A stretch of 64,000 nucleotides of DNA. It comes from Szabonella sp046295215 (GTDB lineage Bacteria > Pseudomonadota > Alphaproteobacteria > Rhodobacterales > Rhodobacteraceae). Below are positions 1-8,784 of this stretch, in pieces. Each line of letters opens with the position of its first letter. Within the stretch, counting starts at the first letter, position 1. The notes under the pieces were generated by a model. The model was not told where the DNA came from and ran no database searches. It was given only the letters and a program-made list of their open reading frames with translations. The DNA lies in NCBI GenBank assembly GCA_046295215.1, contig JBKBNP010000024.1, positions 1 through 64,000 on the forward strand. Reading direction: 5' to 3'. A program made the translations under genes and the position numbers.

Positions 1-315
1 TTCAAGCGCGATGCCGCCGAAGGGGCGTCAAGCTGGTTCTGCGGCTATGTCAACGTCAAGGACTCGCCCGGCTCCGAGGACAAGGCCTATGACTTCATCA
101 ACGCCTGGATGGAACACCGTTCTGCCCGTGGTCTGATCGACAATTTCGGCTATGCCCATGCCAATGACGCGGCTTTGGCGACGATTCCGGACGAAGACCT
201 GATCGCTGCCGATGTGTCCGAAATCGACACCACGCTGCTGGCGCAGGTGCCCATCGACAACATGATGCGCGACCGGATGCTCGAAGAGTTCGAAAAGATC
301 AAGGCCGGGTTCTGA
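1..315 (+). CDS. Periplasmic substrate-binding protein of a polyamine-type ABC importer (C-terminal part)
   Basis: Only the last 104 codons are in the window; the start lies to the left. The tail contains the block VPIDNMMRDRMLEEFEKIKAGF-like ending (Val-Pro-Ile, then an acidic/basic helix, Ile-Lys-Ala-Gly-Phe) that is typical of PotD/PotF-type extracellular solute-binding proteins, and an upstream GYVNVKDSPG segment followed by an AYDFINAWM helix. Such proteins bind spermidine, putrescine or related cations in the periplasm and pass them to an ABC permease. The partner permease genes would be to the left or belong to the separate importer at 9.6-13.5 kb. A clear Rho-independent terminator follows 24 bp after the stop, so this gene ends its operon. 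The substrate cannot be told from the tail alone. Confidence 0.75.
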   Translation, partial: FKRDAAEGASSWFCGYVNVKDSPGSEDKAYDFINAWMEHRSARGLIDNFGYAHANDAALATIPDEDLIAADVSEIDTTLLAQVPIDNMMRDRMLEEFEKIKAGF

Positions 316-338
316 TCCGACCCCGCCGCCAGACCGAA

Positions 339-365
339 AGGCCCGGAGCAATCCGGGCCTTTTTC
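339..365 (+). terminator. Rho-independent terminator after the binding-protein gene
   Basis: A perfect 9-bp stem (AGGCCCGGA / TCCGGGCCT) with a 4-nt GCAA loop is followed directly by TTTTTC. It sits 24 bp past the upstream stop codon and 25 bp before the 3' end of the convergent oxidoreductase gene, so it ends plus-strand transcription. Confidence 0.9.
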
Positions 366-389
366 ATTCCTGAAGGTTGCTGCCGGGCG

Positions 390-1598
390 TCAGATGATCG
401 CGCGCTCGACATAGGGCCGCCCCTCGACCAGCCGCCCGAAATGGAAGGGCGACAGGTCCAGCGTGCGATAGGTGCCATCGACCAGCCATTCCGCCGTGCC
501 CCGCCCCATCGCCGGGGCCTGTTGCAGCCCATGCCCGGAAAATCCGTTCAGAAACAGGAAATTCACGATTTCCGGATGCGGCCCGGCAATGGCATTGCGG
601 TCAAAGCAGTTGTAGTCGTAATGCCCCACCCAGTCGCGCAGCAGCTTGACCGCCTCGAAGGCCGGGATGCGGGTGGCAATGGCGGGCCAGATCTTGTCCA
701 GCCAGATCGCGTGATCCATCGCGAAATCGTCAGGCGCCACGGCCGGGTCGTCATCCCCATGCCCGCCGATCATATAGGTCGTGCGCCCGTCCTGGCGCAT
801 ATGCACGCCCGAGGGGTCGATGGTCAGCGGCAAGTCCCGCTCCAACGGCCGTTCGGCGCTGATGATCCATGTGTATCGCTTGCGTGGCTCCACCGGGATC
901 TCCACCCCGGCCATCGCCGCCACCTGCGCGCCCCGCGTGCCTGCGGCATTCACCACCTGCCCGCAGGCCACCACCTCGCCCGTTGCCAGCGTCACCGACA
1001 CGACGCGCGCGCCATCCCGGGTGATCGCGACCACCTCATTCGCCAGATACTCCGCCCCCGCCTCGCGCGCCTTGCGGCGGAACCAGTCGAACACGGTGAT
1101 GCCGTCGAAATAGCCCTCGTCGCGGGTGTTGAGCGAGCCGAGTGCGAGGTCATCCACCTCGTAGAACGGATATTCCGCCTTGATGTCCCCGGGCGTCATC
1201 AGCCGCGTGCCCGCCCCCAGCCCGGCCTGCATCGCCTGATTGTCGCGCAAGACCTGCGCGCCCGCCTCGGTCGCCGCCAGATAGAGATAGCCGAAATTCC
1301 GGATCGGCAGCTTCGGCAGCCGGTCATCCGGCCCCATGAACCGCGCCAGATCCTGCACGAACTCCGCCCCGAATTGCGAGATCCGCACATTCAGCTCGGT
1401 CGAGAACTGCTGGCGGATGCAGGAATTGCTGTGGCTTGTCGCCGCCCATTCGTAACTCGGATCCCGTTCCACCACCAGCACCCGGCCCTTGAACGCCGGA
1501 TCGCACGTCAGCCAGAAGGCGGTCGAGGAGCCGAGCATCGCCCCCCCGATGATGACCACATCATAGGCGGCATGGGCGGGGGACTGGAACGGTGCCAT
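390..1598 (-). CDS. FAD-dependent oxidoreductase, DAO family (amine/amino-acid oxidase type)
   Basis: About 402 residues. The N-terminus carries the Rossmann FAD-binding motif VVIIGGAMLGSSTAFW near residues 13-28, followed by an acidic strand end (VVERD) that contacts the FAD ribose. The C-terminus has the DAO signature region NFLFLNGFSGHGLQQAPAMG that closes the flavin site. These proteins oxidise secondary amines, N-methyl amino acids or D-amino acids. I chose the ATG at 1598 (MAPFQSP) because it begins 4 bp after the stop of the upstream aminotransferase; a longer in-frame start exists inside that gene. The tight spacing implies one transcript with the aminotransferase. The true substrate is not evident; sarcosine, dimethylglycine or another small amine are all possible. 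Confidence 0.8.
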   Translation of the reverse strand: MAPFQSPAHAAYDVVIIGGAMLGSSTAFWLTCDPAFKGRVLVVERDPSYEWAATSHSNSCIRQQFSTELNVRISQFGAEFVQDLARFMGPDDRLPKLPIRNFGYLYLAATEAGAQVLRDNQAMQAGLGAGTRLMTPGDIKAEYPFYEVDDLALGSLNTRDEGYFDGITVFDWFRRKAREAGAEYLANEVVAITRDGARVVSVTLATGEVVACGQVVNAAGTRGAQVAAMAGVEIPVEPRKRYTWIISAERPLERDLPLTIDPSGVHMRQDGRTTYMIGGHGDDDPAVAPDDFAMDHAIWLDKIWPAIATRIPAFEAVKLLRDWVGHYDYNCFDRNAIAGPHPEIVNFLFLNGFSGHGLQQAPAMGRGTAEWLVDGTYRTLDLSPFHFGRLVEGRPYVERAII

Positions 1599-1602
1599 CG
1601 CC

Positions 1603-2811
1603 CTACCCCAGCAGCGCGCGGGTCGCGGCATCCAGTGCCCCGGCCCCATGAGGTATGTCCAGCGCCGTGAACCCCGCCTCCATCACCCCCAGAACGCCCA
1701 GCGTCATATGCGCGTTGACATGACCCATATGCGCCACCCGCAAAAAGCCATGCCAGGCCGGATCGTTCGGCGGCGCCATGCCCAACCCGATGCCCAGCGT
1801 GACGCCCGCCTCGCGCTCGCACCATTCGCGCAGCCGCGTGGCATCCCGCCCGCCGATGCGAGCGGCCGTGACCGAGCAGCCGCGATCTGCGGAATCCGCC
1901 ACGTTCAGACGGATATTCGGGTTGCCCGCCCCCCAGGCGTCAAACGCCGCCCAGACCGCGCCCGCCAGCGTCCGGTGCCGCGCCCAGATGTTGTCCAGCC
2001 CTTCTTCCTCGATCATGCTCAGGGCCTCGAACAGACCAAAGAGGTGATGCGTGGGGGCCGTGCCGCAGAAATGCTGCCAGAACTCGGTGCCGAAGGCGCG
2101 CGGCGTCCAGTCCCAGTAAGGCGTGCGCAGGTCACTGGCCGTGCAGCGGTCGCGCGCCTTGTCGGAAAACCAGACGAACCCAAGGCCCGGAGGCGTCATC
2201 AGCCCCTTCTGGCTGGCGGCCACCGTCACATCGACGCCCCAGTCGTCCATCCGGTATTCATCGCAACCAAGGCTTGCGATGCAATCGACGGCCAGCAGGG
2301 CGGGATGCCCCAGATCGTCCAGCAGACTGCGCAGCGCAGGAATATCGGTCTTGATCGAACTCGACGTATCCACATGGCAGGCCATCAGCGCCTTGATCCG
2401 GTGCCCGGTATCGGCCCGCAGCGCGGCCTCCACCCGGCCCAGATCGACGGGCGAGGATTTGCCGAAATCCAGAAGCTCCACCTCGACACCCATGGCGCGC
2501 GCAGATTCGGCCCAGCCCTGGCCGAACCGCCCCACCGCCAGCACCAGCGCCCGGTCCCCCCGGGAAAACAGGTTCGCATTCACCGCCTCCCACGCGCCAT
2601 GCCCGTTGACGATGTAAAGCGCCACATGGGCCCTGGTGCCCGCCACCGCCCGCAGGCGCGGCCAGAGGGCGGCCACCTCATCGATCAGAGCGCCCGCATA
2701 GATGTTGGGGGCGGCGCGATGCATGGCATTCAGCACGCGGTCTGGCATGACCGATGGGCCGGGAATGGCGAGATAGGGGCGGCCGTGGGCAAGAGACAGG
2801 CTGGCGGGCAT
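1603..2811 (-). CDS. Class V PLP-dependent aminotransferase (alanine/serine-glyoxylate type)
   Basis: About 402 residues. The opening PASLSLAHGRPYLAIPGPS is the usual beginning of alanine-glyoxylate/serine-pyruvate aminotransferases (IPGPS near residue 16). The PLP-lysine region reads VTVAASQKGLMTPPGLGFVW, with the Schiff-base lysine in SQKG, and an acidic residue in LLAVDCIASLG positions the cofactor ring. The start at 2811 was chosen because it gives a family-length protein; the frame is open further upstream but without family similarity. It is the first gene of a two-gene operon with the DAO-family oxidase. The pair suggests catabolism of an amine or amino acid through glyoxylate or a similar keto acid (inference). 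It is divergent from the ABC exporter, with a 199-bp gap holding both promoters. Confidence 0.82.
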   Translation of the reverse strand: MPASLSLAHGRPYLAIPGPSVMPDRVLNAMHRAAPNIYAGALIDEVAALWPRLRAVAGTRAHVALYIVNGHGAWEAVNANLFSRGDRALVLAVGRFGQGWAESARAMGVEVELLDFGKSSPVDLGRVEAALRADTGHRIKALMACHVDTSSSIKTDIPALRSLLDDLGHPALLAVDCIASLGCDEYRMDDWGVDVTVAASQKGLMTPPGLGFVWFSDKARDRCTASDLRTPYWDWTPRAFGTEFWQHFCGTAPTHHLFGLFEALSMIEEEGLDNIWARHRTLAGAVWAAFDAWGAGNPNIRLNVADSADRGCSVTAARIGGRDATRLREWCEREAGVTLGIGLGMAPPNDPAWHGFLRVAHMGHVNAHMTLGVLGVMEAGFTALDIPHGAGALDAATRALLG

Positions 2812-3010
2812 CAAGACAACTCCGGCATGTGATCCGCCTTGGCTACGCCCGCCCGCAAGCGCCGTCAATCGGGGTCGGAACCGGGCGCGCGCGCATCTGC
2901 ACGCAAGGCGCACAAGGGGTGTCCAAAGCGTGCATCGGTGCGGCGGGCGGTTGGCTTGAGGGGGGGCGAATTCCGGGCTACACCGGGCAAGCCAGAGGGA
3001 AGGCCCGGAT

Positions 3011-4771
3011 GTGAGCAAAGAGCGCAAAGACGACCCCTACCGTTCCTCCCGGCTTTTCGGGCGGCTCTGGACCGGCTGGCTGCGTCCGTATCGCGGGCTG
3101 ATGGCGCTGGCCTTCGGCATCATGGTGATCGAAGGCTCAACGCTCGGCGCGCTGTCCTGGATGATAAAGCCTTTGTTCGACAACGTTTTTGCCAACGGTG
3201 ATGCAGGGGCGCTGGTCTGGGTGGGCGGGGCGATCCTTGGGCTGTTCCTGATCCGGGCGGTCACCTCCATCGCCTCCAAGACGCTCTTGACGACGATTGC
3301 GCAACGCTCCTCGTCGGCGATGCAGGTGGATCTTCTGCGCCATATCCTGACGCTCGATGCCGGTTTTTTCCAGAAAAACCCCCCCGGCGCGCTGATCGAA
3401 CGGGTGCAGGGCGATACCATGGCCGTGCAGGGCGTCTGGACCGTGTTCATCACCGGTGTCGGACGCGACGCGGTGTCGCTCGTTGGCCTTTTTGCCGTGG
3501 CGCTGGCGATCGACCCTTTCTGGACGCTGGCGGCGCTTGTGGGCGCCCCGCTCCTGATCCTGCCCGCCCTTGTGGTGCAGCGTTACATCCGCCGCAAGAC
3601 CGCCGCCATGCGCAACGAGGCGGGGCTGCGCGCCACGCGGCTTGACGAGATTTTCCATGGGATTCAGGCGGTCAAGCTCAACCGTATGGAAGATTACCAG
3701 GCCACCCGGTTTCAGGAGATCGTGGCCCGCATCGTGCGCTGGGAGATCCGCACAACGGCGGGACGCTCCACCATTCCCGCGCTGATCGACGTGATTACCG
3801 GCGTCGGCTTTTTCGTCGTTCTGATGCTGGCGGGCCCGCAGATCATCGACGGCAGCCGCAGCGTCGGGGATTTCATGGCCTTCTTTTCCGCCATGGCGCT
3901 CACCTTCCAGCCGATCCGCCGTCTGGGCGATGTCGCGGGCTACTGGCAGATGGCGGCGGCGAGCCTCGAACGGCTGTTCCGCATGTTCGACACGGCCCCC
4001 ACCCCGCGCCCCGCCGCGACGGGCTGGTTGCAACACCCTGATCTGGCACCTGAAATTCGCCTTGACGATGTGCGCTTTGCCTATGAAGGCGGCGGGCCGG
4101 TGCTGGAGGGGCTGAGCTTCACTGCCCCTGCGGGCAAGCTGACGGCAATTGTCGGAGCCTCCGGTGCGGGCAAAAGCACGGTGTTTTCGCTGCTGACCGG
4201 AATGGCCGAACCCGCCTCGGGCCGGATCGAGATGGGCGGCACCGACATTGCCACGCTCGATCTTGCCGACCTCAGGTCGCAATTCGCGGTGGTCTCGCAG
4301 GATTCGGCGCTTTTCGACGAAACCATCCGGGAAAACATCGTGCTGGGCCGCGATATGCCCGAGGAGCGTCTGCGGGCCGCGCTCGACGCCGCCCATGTGG
4401 CCGATTTCGTGGCATCCTTGCCCGGCGGGCTCGACACCGCCGCAGGGCCAAGGGGCTCGGGCCTTTCAGGCGGACAGCGCCAAAGGGTTGCCATCGCGCG
4501 CGCCCTGCTTGCCCATGCGCCGGTTCTTTTGCTGGACGAGGCGACCAGCGCCCTTGATGCCCAGTCCGAAGCGCTGGTCTCGGCGGCCCTTGCGCGCCTG
4601 TCTGCGGGCCGCACGACACTGGTGATCGCGCACCGGCTTGCCACGATCCGCGAGGCTGACCTGATCGTGGTGATGGATCGCGGCCGCGTGGTGGATCAGG
4701 GGCGGCACGAGGATTTGCTGGCGCGGTCCGGCCTCTATGCCGATCTTTGCAGGCTGCAGTTCCAGTCCTGA
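3011..4771 (+). CDS. ABC exporter, fused permease and ATPase (MsbA-like)
   Basis: 586 residues. The first ~330 residues hold about six transmembrane segments of the type I exporter fold, and the rest is the nucleotide-binding domain: Walker A GASGAGKST, Q-loop VVSQDSALFDETIRENI, signature LSGGQRQR, Walker B VLLLDEATSALD and the switch His in VIAHRLAT. This half-transporter architecture dimerises in the inner membrane; family members flip lipid A or lipids, or export drugs or peptides. The start is a GTG at 3011, preceded by a purine-rich GAGGGAAGG. The next gene, a YgfZ-like protein, begins 40 bp downstream on the same strand and may be co-transcribed. The substrate is not inferable; MsbA is the closest named analogue. 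Confidence 0.88.
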   Translation: MSKERKDDPYRSSRLFGRLWTGWLRPYRGLMALAFGIMVIEGSTLGALSWMIKPLFDNVFANGDAGALVWVGGAILGLFLIRAVTSIASKTLLTTIAQRSSSAMQVDLLRHILTLDAGFFQKNPPGALIERVQGDTMAVQGVWTVFITGVGRDAVSLVGLFAVALAIDPFWTLAALVGAPLLILPALVVQRYIRRKTAAMRNEAGLRATRLDEIFHGIQAVKLNRMEDYQATRFQEIVARIVRWEIRTTAGRSTIPALIDVITGVGFFVVLMLAGPQIIDGSRSVGDFMAFFSAMALTFQPIRRLGDVAGYWQMAAASLERLFRMFDTAPTPRPAATGWLQHPDLAPEIRLDDVRFAYEGGGPVLEGLSFTAPAGKLTAIVGASGAGKSTVFSLLTGMAEPASGRIEMGGTDIATLDLADLRSQFAVVSQDSALFDETIRENIVLGRDMPEERLRAALDAAHVADFVASLPGGLDTAAGPRGSGLSGGQRQRVAIARALLAHAPVLLLDEATSALDAQSEALVSAALARLSAGRTTLVIAHRLATIREADLIVVMDRGRVVDQGRHEDLLARSGLYADLCRLQFQS

Positions 4772-4810
4772 CCCGCGCGCCCTATATTGGGGAGGATACA
4801 GGAGAACAGC

Positions 4811-5608
4811 ATGACCGGCGAACCCGCCCCCGACCGACGGATCACCGAAATCAGCGGCGGGGATGCGATCGCATTTCTGCAGGGTCTTGTCAGCAACGAC
4901 ATGCGGCCACTTGCAAAGGCGCAGGGTATCGTCTGGGCCGCCTTGCTGACTCCGCAGGGCAAGTATCTGGCGGATTTCTTCATGGTGAACACGGGGTCGG
5001 CGCTGCTGCTGGACCTGCCCGCGCCACTGGCGGAGGCGACGCTGAGACGGCTCTCGATGTATCGGCTGCGCGCGGATGTGGCGCTGACGGACGTTTCGCT
5101 GCATGTGACACGCGGGCTGGGACAACCGCCCGAAGGCGCCTTGCCCGATCCGCGCCATCCGGCCCTCGGCTGGCGGCGCTATGGCCCTGCCGGGACGGGT
5201 GCGGCAGCGATTGACTGGGATGCGATCCGCGTGGCCAATCTGATCCCCGAAAGCGGCATCGAACTGCTGCCCGATGACAGCTATATCCTTGAAATGGGGT
5301 TCGAGCGGCTGAACGGCGTCGATTTCCGCAAGGGCTGCTATGTCGGGCAGGAAGTGACCGCGCGGATGAAGCACAAGACCGAATTGCGCAAGGGGCTGGC
5401 CCGGGTCGGCATCGAGGGTGCTGCCCCGGCAGGAACGGAGATCCGCGCCGGCGAGCGGGTCGTGGGACGGCTCGGCACGGTTTCCGGCAACAAGGCGCTT
5501 GCGGTGCTGCGCTTCGATCAGGCCAAGGGCGATCTGCGGGCAGGTGACGCCAGAATTTCGGGCATTTTGGAAACCTTCGCGGAAAGCAGCGGTTCCGGGC
5601 CGGAATGA
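4811..5608 (+). CDS. YgfZ/CAF17-like folate-binding protein for Fe-S cluster work
   Basis: About 265 residues, related to the aminomethyltransferase (GcvT) fold. The diagnostic C-terminal motif KGCYVGQEVTAR (K-G-C-Y-x-G-Q-E) is present near residues 176-187; its cysteine is needed in E. coli YgfZ. The family assists maturation or repair of a subset of 4Fe-4S enzymes, using a tetrahydrofolate-type ligand. The ATG at 4811 is preferred over one 24 bp upstream because CAGGAG sits about 5 bp before it. The gene follows the ABC exporter closely and is ended by a terminator-like hairpin that begins at the base after the stop codon. Confidence 0.85.
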   Translation: MTGEPAPDRRITEISGGDAIAFLQGLVSNDMRPLAKAQGIVWAALLTPQGKYLADFFMVNTGSALLLDLPAPLAEATLRRLSMYRLRADVALTDVSLHVTRGLGQPPEGALPDPRHPALGWRRYGPAGTGAAAIDWDAIRVANLIPESGIELLPDDSYILEMGFERLNGVDFRKGCYVGQEVTARMKHKTELRKGLARVGIEGAAPAGTEIRAGERVVGRLGTVSGNKALAVLRFDQAKGDLRAGDARISGILETFAESSGSGPE

Positions 5609-5652
5609 CAGCGCAAGGCCGCGCCGACGCAGCAATCTTGCGCTGCTTTTCC
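5609..5652 (+). terminator. Rho-independent terminator after the YgfZ-like gene
   Basis: A perfect 9-bp stem CAGCGCAAG (5609-5617) / CTTGCGCTG (5637-5645) with a 19-nt loop is followed by CTTTTCC. The rest of the 282-bp gap up to 5890 is AT-richer than its surroundings and presumably holds the promoter of the next small gene; I see no further gene there. Confidence 0.65.
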
Positions 5653-5890
5653 GACAGGTCGGCCCGCCTCGCGCGAATGTGACAAAATTTTTCCAAATGG
5701 TTGAAGAAACACAGCCAACACCTACATCTATCGGGTCATGCCTGTGTGGAACCACGAAATACGGTAGTTTGAGAATTTAGCTATGCACACAACGCATATC
5801 TGTTATTCCAAACAGGAAATGCCGAATCGCGGATAAATCGTCATAGTGCGCGGACGTCAGAAAACGCAAGAGCAAGAATAGGACGGCGAG

Positions 5891-6211
5891 ATGGTCGATT
5901 TCGTTGATGGAACAGCGTTCAACTTCGAACAGGGGCAGCGCGCACGCAAGCTTTTTGCGGCGGTCGTGCTGGCGGCTCTGGACGATGCGATCGCGGATGA
6001 CAAGAAATATGGCAACGGGCCGGACCAGATTGCCCGCTGGGCGCGGTCGCGTGACGGGCGGGAGGTTCTCTCCTGCGCCGGGATCGACCCGAACGAACGT
6101 GTGGTCAAGGGCCTGATGGAATTCGTCTCCAAGGGCGTGCGCACATCTGTCGCGCTGTCGCGCGAAGAATCCGAGCGCCGCAATGCGCTGGAACAGGCCG
6201 AAGCCGCCTGA
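5891..6211 (+). CDS. Small conserved alphaproteobacterial protein (possibly DUF6280)
   Basis: 106 residues, soluble, no signal peptide or membrane segment. The protein is helical in character, with a charged GQRARKLFAAVVLAALDDAI helix near residues 15-34, a basic patch ARWARSRDGRE, and a C-terminal helix rich in Glu and Arg. It looks like a small conserved protein seen in many Rhodobacterales, which I believe is assigned to DUF6280, but this is from memory. No function is known to me. It has its own upstream AT-rich region and is followed by a large perfect hairpin, so it is probably monocistronic. Confidence 0.7.
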   Translation: MVDFVDGTAFNFEQGQRARKLFAAVVLAALDDAIADDKKYGNGPDQIARWARSRDGREVLSCAGIDPNERVVKGLMEFVSKGVRTSVALSREESERRNALEQAEAA

Positions 6212-6224
6212 TCCCTGCCAGGTT

Positions 6225-6267
6225 GAATGCACAACGCGCCCCGGGCTCCGGGGCGCGTTGTGCATTC
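6225..6267. terminator. Bidirectional 20-bp perfect stem-loop between convergent genes
   Basis: Arms 6225-6244 and 6248-6267 are perfectly complementary over 20 bp with a 3-nt GCT loop. There is no T-run on either side. It lies between the 3' ends of the small plus-strand gene (stop 6211) and the minus-strand gene (stop 6296), so it probably protects or ends both transcripts. Confidence 0.7.
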
Positions 6268-6295
6268 TGGCGGTCACCGGACCGCAGGCGCGTTT

Positions 6296-7246
6296 TTACT
6301 CGAATTCCCGGGCCGTCATTGCCCTGGCAATTTCGGCACGCACCAGTTTGCGGACATTGCGCGTGATGCGCTCGCCCAGGGTGCCGCTCAGTTCCTCGCG
6401 AATGATGTCGCGCACGAGATCGCGCAGAAGCACCTCGTCGTAAAACGGTTCTTCCCCGGCGAAAAGGTCGGGGCCATCGTCGTCCATCCCGGCATGCGCT
6501 GCGCTGCCCCCGTTCTGCGGCGGCGGACAGGCCTTCGCCTCCCCGGCAGACGCGGCCTGCACAGAGGCCCGGCCCGCCTCACGATCCGCAGCTTCGATTT
6601 CGGCCAGAGCCGCTGCCTCTGCGGCTTCCGGCGAAAGGGCTTCTTCAGTTGCGGCTTCGACAAACGGGGACGTGGCCGGGGAAACGATTTCCGCTTCCTC
6701 CACCCAGGCCGGTGCCTTCCAGGCGAGGCTTGCGAAACCGCCGTCACCGGTTTCGGATTCCCAGTCGTCGCTGTTCTGGTCCACCGCCGAACCGATCGAG
6801 GAGAGTGCCGCACCAAGGCCCGCAGCCGGGCCACTCTCCGGCGCAGAGGCCGTTTTCTCGTCCGCGACGACAGCAATTCCCTCCGTCGTCCCGCCGCCGT
6901 CCCGATCGGGCCGGTCGCTGCGCAGGCTGTCATCCAGCGTCAGCGGTGCCGGTTGCGTCTGGTCAGGCTTGTCGAGATCAACTTCTGCAGCGGTTCGGAC
7001 GAAGGCGGCATCGGTCGGGGGCGGATGATCAGCCAGCCCCCGGTTGTCATCCACAACGACCCGCAATGCCGGTGTCAGCAGTAATTTTTTGGCCTCATCG
7101 GCATGGGACGCAGCATCGCCCCCCTCGGCCTGAGCCGGCAAACCGATCCTCTTGCGCCCCGGTGCGGGCCGCAGATCTTCGGATACCAGCCTGCGGATGG
7201 AGGACAGAACATCCTCGATCTCGCCAGAGCTCATCGGTTCTGACAT
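6296..7246 (-). CDS. Acidic, low-complexity protein with PopZ-like ends
   Basis: 316 residues. The N-terminus has GEIEDVLSSIRRLVSEDLRP, resembling the EEILASIRRII helix that opens PopZ/DUF2497 proteins. The C-terminus, RDLVRDIIREELSGTLGERITRNVRKLVRAEIARAM, resembles their oligomerising helix bundle. The ~200 residues between are rich in Ala, Glu, Asp and Pro and probably disordered. PopZ forms polar scaffolds that anchor the chromosome origin in alphaproteobacteria; whether this protein does so is inference from the end helices only. It is the last gene of a likely tolC transcript (112-bp gap). Confidence 0.55.
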   Translation of the reverse strand: MSEPMSSGEIEDVLSSIRRLVSEDLRPAPGRKRIGLPAQAEGGDAASHADEAKKLLLTPALRVVVDDNRGLADHPPPTDAAFVRTAAEVDLDKPDQTQPAPLTLDDSLRSDRPDRDGGGTTEGIAVVADEKTASAPESGPAAGLGAALSSIGSAVDQNSDDWESETGDGGFASLAWKAPAWVEEAEIVSPATSPFVEAATEEALSPEAAEAAALAEIEAADREAGRASVQAASAGEAKACPPPQNGGSAAHAGMDDDGPDLFAGEEPFYDEVLLRDLVRDIIREELSGTLGERITRNVRKLVRAEIARAMTAREFE

Positions 7247-7358
7247 GTTCTCTGCCCTTTTCGCCTCGCCGCCAGTCTACTCCTGTCCCGCTGTCCATGA
7301 CAAGAAAGAGGCGGGCATTCGGCTAACGAAATTTAACTTTCGCGGGCGGAAGTCGTGG

Positions 7359-8732
7359 TCAATTCCGGGTCTTGCCGATGGATTGCATCACGCGGTCCAA
7401 CCGCTTGCCCTGCGAGGAGGTCGCCGGCGCGTTGCGCACGGCCCGGTAATAGGCTTCCGGATCATGGGTCGGAATGCCGAGTTTCAGATGCTCCACCGTC
7501 AACAGCCCCATGCGCGACAGGAGAGTGTAGGTTCCGGTATAGCGCACGGCGTCGGCCGAAAGCCGGGCGGTGCGCGCGCTCAGTAATTCCTGTTCGGCAT
7601 TCAGCACGTCGAGCGTGGTGCGCGACCCCAGCCGCGCCTCTTCCCGCACGCCTTCATAGGCGGTCTGGGCGGCGCGGATCTGTTCGTCGCTGGCCTGAAT
7701 GCTGGCACGCGCCACGGCGAGGTTTGACCAGGCCTCCCCAACTGCCTGGCTGACCAGCGCGCCCTGCCGGTGCAACTGCGCTTTCGTGCCATCGCGCCGC
7801 GCCATCGACTGACGGTAGAGCGACGACAGACGCCCCCCGGAATAGAGCGTCTGGTTCAGCGACAGCCCTATGGACTGCGAATCCGCCTGCGCCCGGCGGT
7901 CGGTGATCGCGGCATTGGCTGAAAGCGTCGGCCGCATCTCGGCCTTGGCCCGGTCCACATTCGCCTCCGACACGGCCACCTGATGCTGCAACTGACGGAT
8001 CGAGGGATGGGTGCGAAGCGCGATGGTGCGCGCCTCCTCCACGGTCCGCGGAATTGCGGGCGGGTTCGGCAGGGCGGCCAGCCGTCCCGGTGCGCGCCCG
8101 ACCGCCAGTTTGTAATTCTCGCGCGCCACGGCCAGATCGCCCTCCGATTCCGCAAGAGCGGAGCGGGCCGAGGCAAGCCGGGCCTCGGCGATGGACACAT
8201 CGGTGCGGGTGATCTCACCCACTTCGAAGCGATCCCGCGCCGCACGCAATTCCTGCGTGATCAGGCGCACATTGGCCTGCCGCAGCCCCACCGCATCCTG
8301 GGTCAGGCGAACATTCACGTAGGATGACACCGCCGCCAGCAGAACGTCCTGTTCGGCCCCGACAAGGGCCTGACGCGTTGCCAGCACCGCCGCTTCGGCG
8401 GCCCGGATCGACGCCGCGCCACGCCCGAAATCAAGCAGTGTCAACTCGGCCGACAGGGACAGGCTCGCGCTCAGCCCGTCATTCGGGCTGGGGCCACGGT
8501 CATTGGTATGGGTCACGCCACCGCGCAGGGCGATCACCGGGCGCAGGGTGGACACGGCCTGCGCCACATCCTCGTCCGCCGCGCGCAAGACAGCACGGTT
8601 CTGTTCCAGAAGGTCGGAATTGCGATAGGCCGCAATCAGTGCATCGGCAAGCGTCTCGGCACCAGCCACCTGTCCCGCAACCAGCGAGACCGCGAGTGTC
8701 ACCGCCCCAAAAAACCGCCCCGCTACCCGCAT
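7359..8732 (-). CDS. tolC: TolC-family outer-membrane efflux channel
   Basis: About 457 residues. Starting at 8732, the protein has a signal peptide (MRVAGRFFGAVTLAVSLVAG, predicted cleavage after AGA before ETLADAL). The opening TLADALIAAYRNSDLLEQNRA and the long repeated heptad-like helices (two OEP domains, with parallels around residues 30-210 and 240-440) are typical of TolC, which forms a trimeric outer-membrane and periplasmic tunnel for type I secretion and efflux. The frame is open further upstream, but only this start gives a signal peptide. It follows the PIMT-like gene by 52 bp on the same strand. The pump partners are not in the adjacent genes. Confidence 0.88.
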   Translation of the reverse strand: MRVAGRFFGAVTLAVSLVAGQVAGAETLADALIAAYRNSDLLEQNRAVLRAADEDVAQAVSTLRPVIALRGGVTHTNDRGPSPNDGLSASLSLSAELTLLDFGRGAASIRAAEAAVLATRQALVGAEQDVLLAAVSSYVNVRLTQDAVGLRQANVRLITQELRAARDRFEVGEITRTDVSIAEARLASARSALAESEGDLAVARENYKLAVGRAPGRLAALPNPPAIPRTVEEARTIALRTHPSIRQLQHQVAVSEANVDRAKAEMRPTLSANAAITDRRAQADSQSIGLSLNQTLYSGGRLSSLYRQSMARRDGTKAQLHRQGALVSQAVGEAWSNLAVARASIQASDEQIRAAQTAYEGVREEARLGSRTTLDVLNAEQELLSARTARLSADAVRYTGTYTLLSRMGLLTVEHLKLGIPTHDPEAYYRAVRNAPATSSQGKRLDRVMQSIGKTRN

Positions 8733-8784
8733 TTTCCGACCTTTCCTGCCTGCAAGAGGCGCCCCCGACACAAGCAATGCTGCC

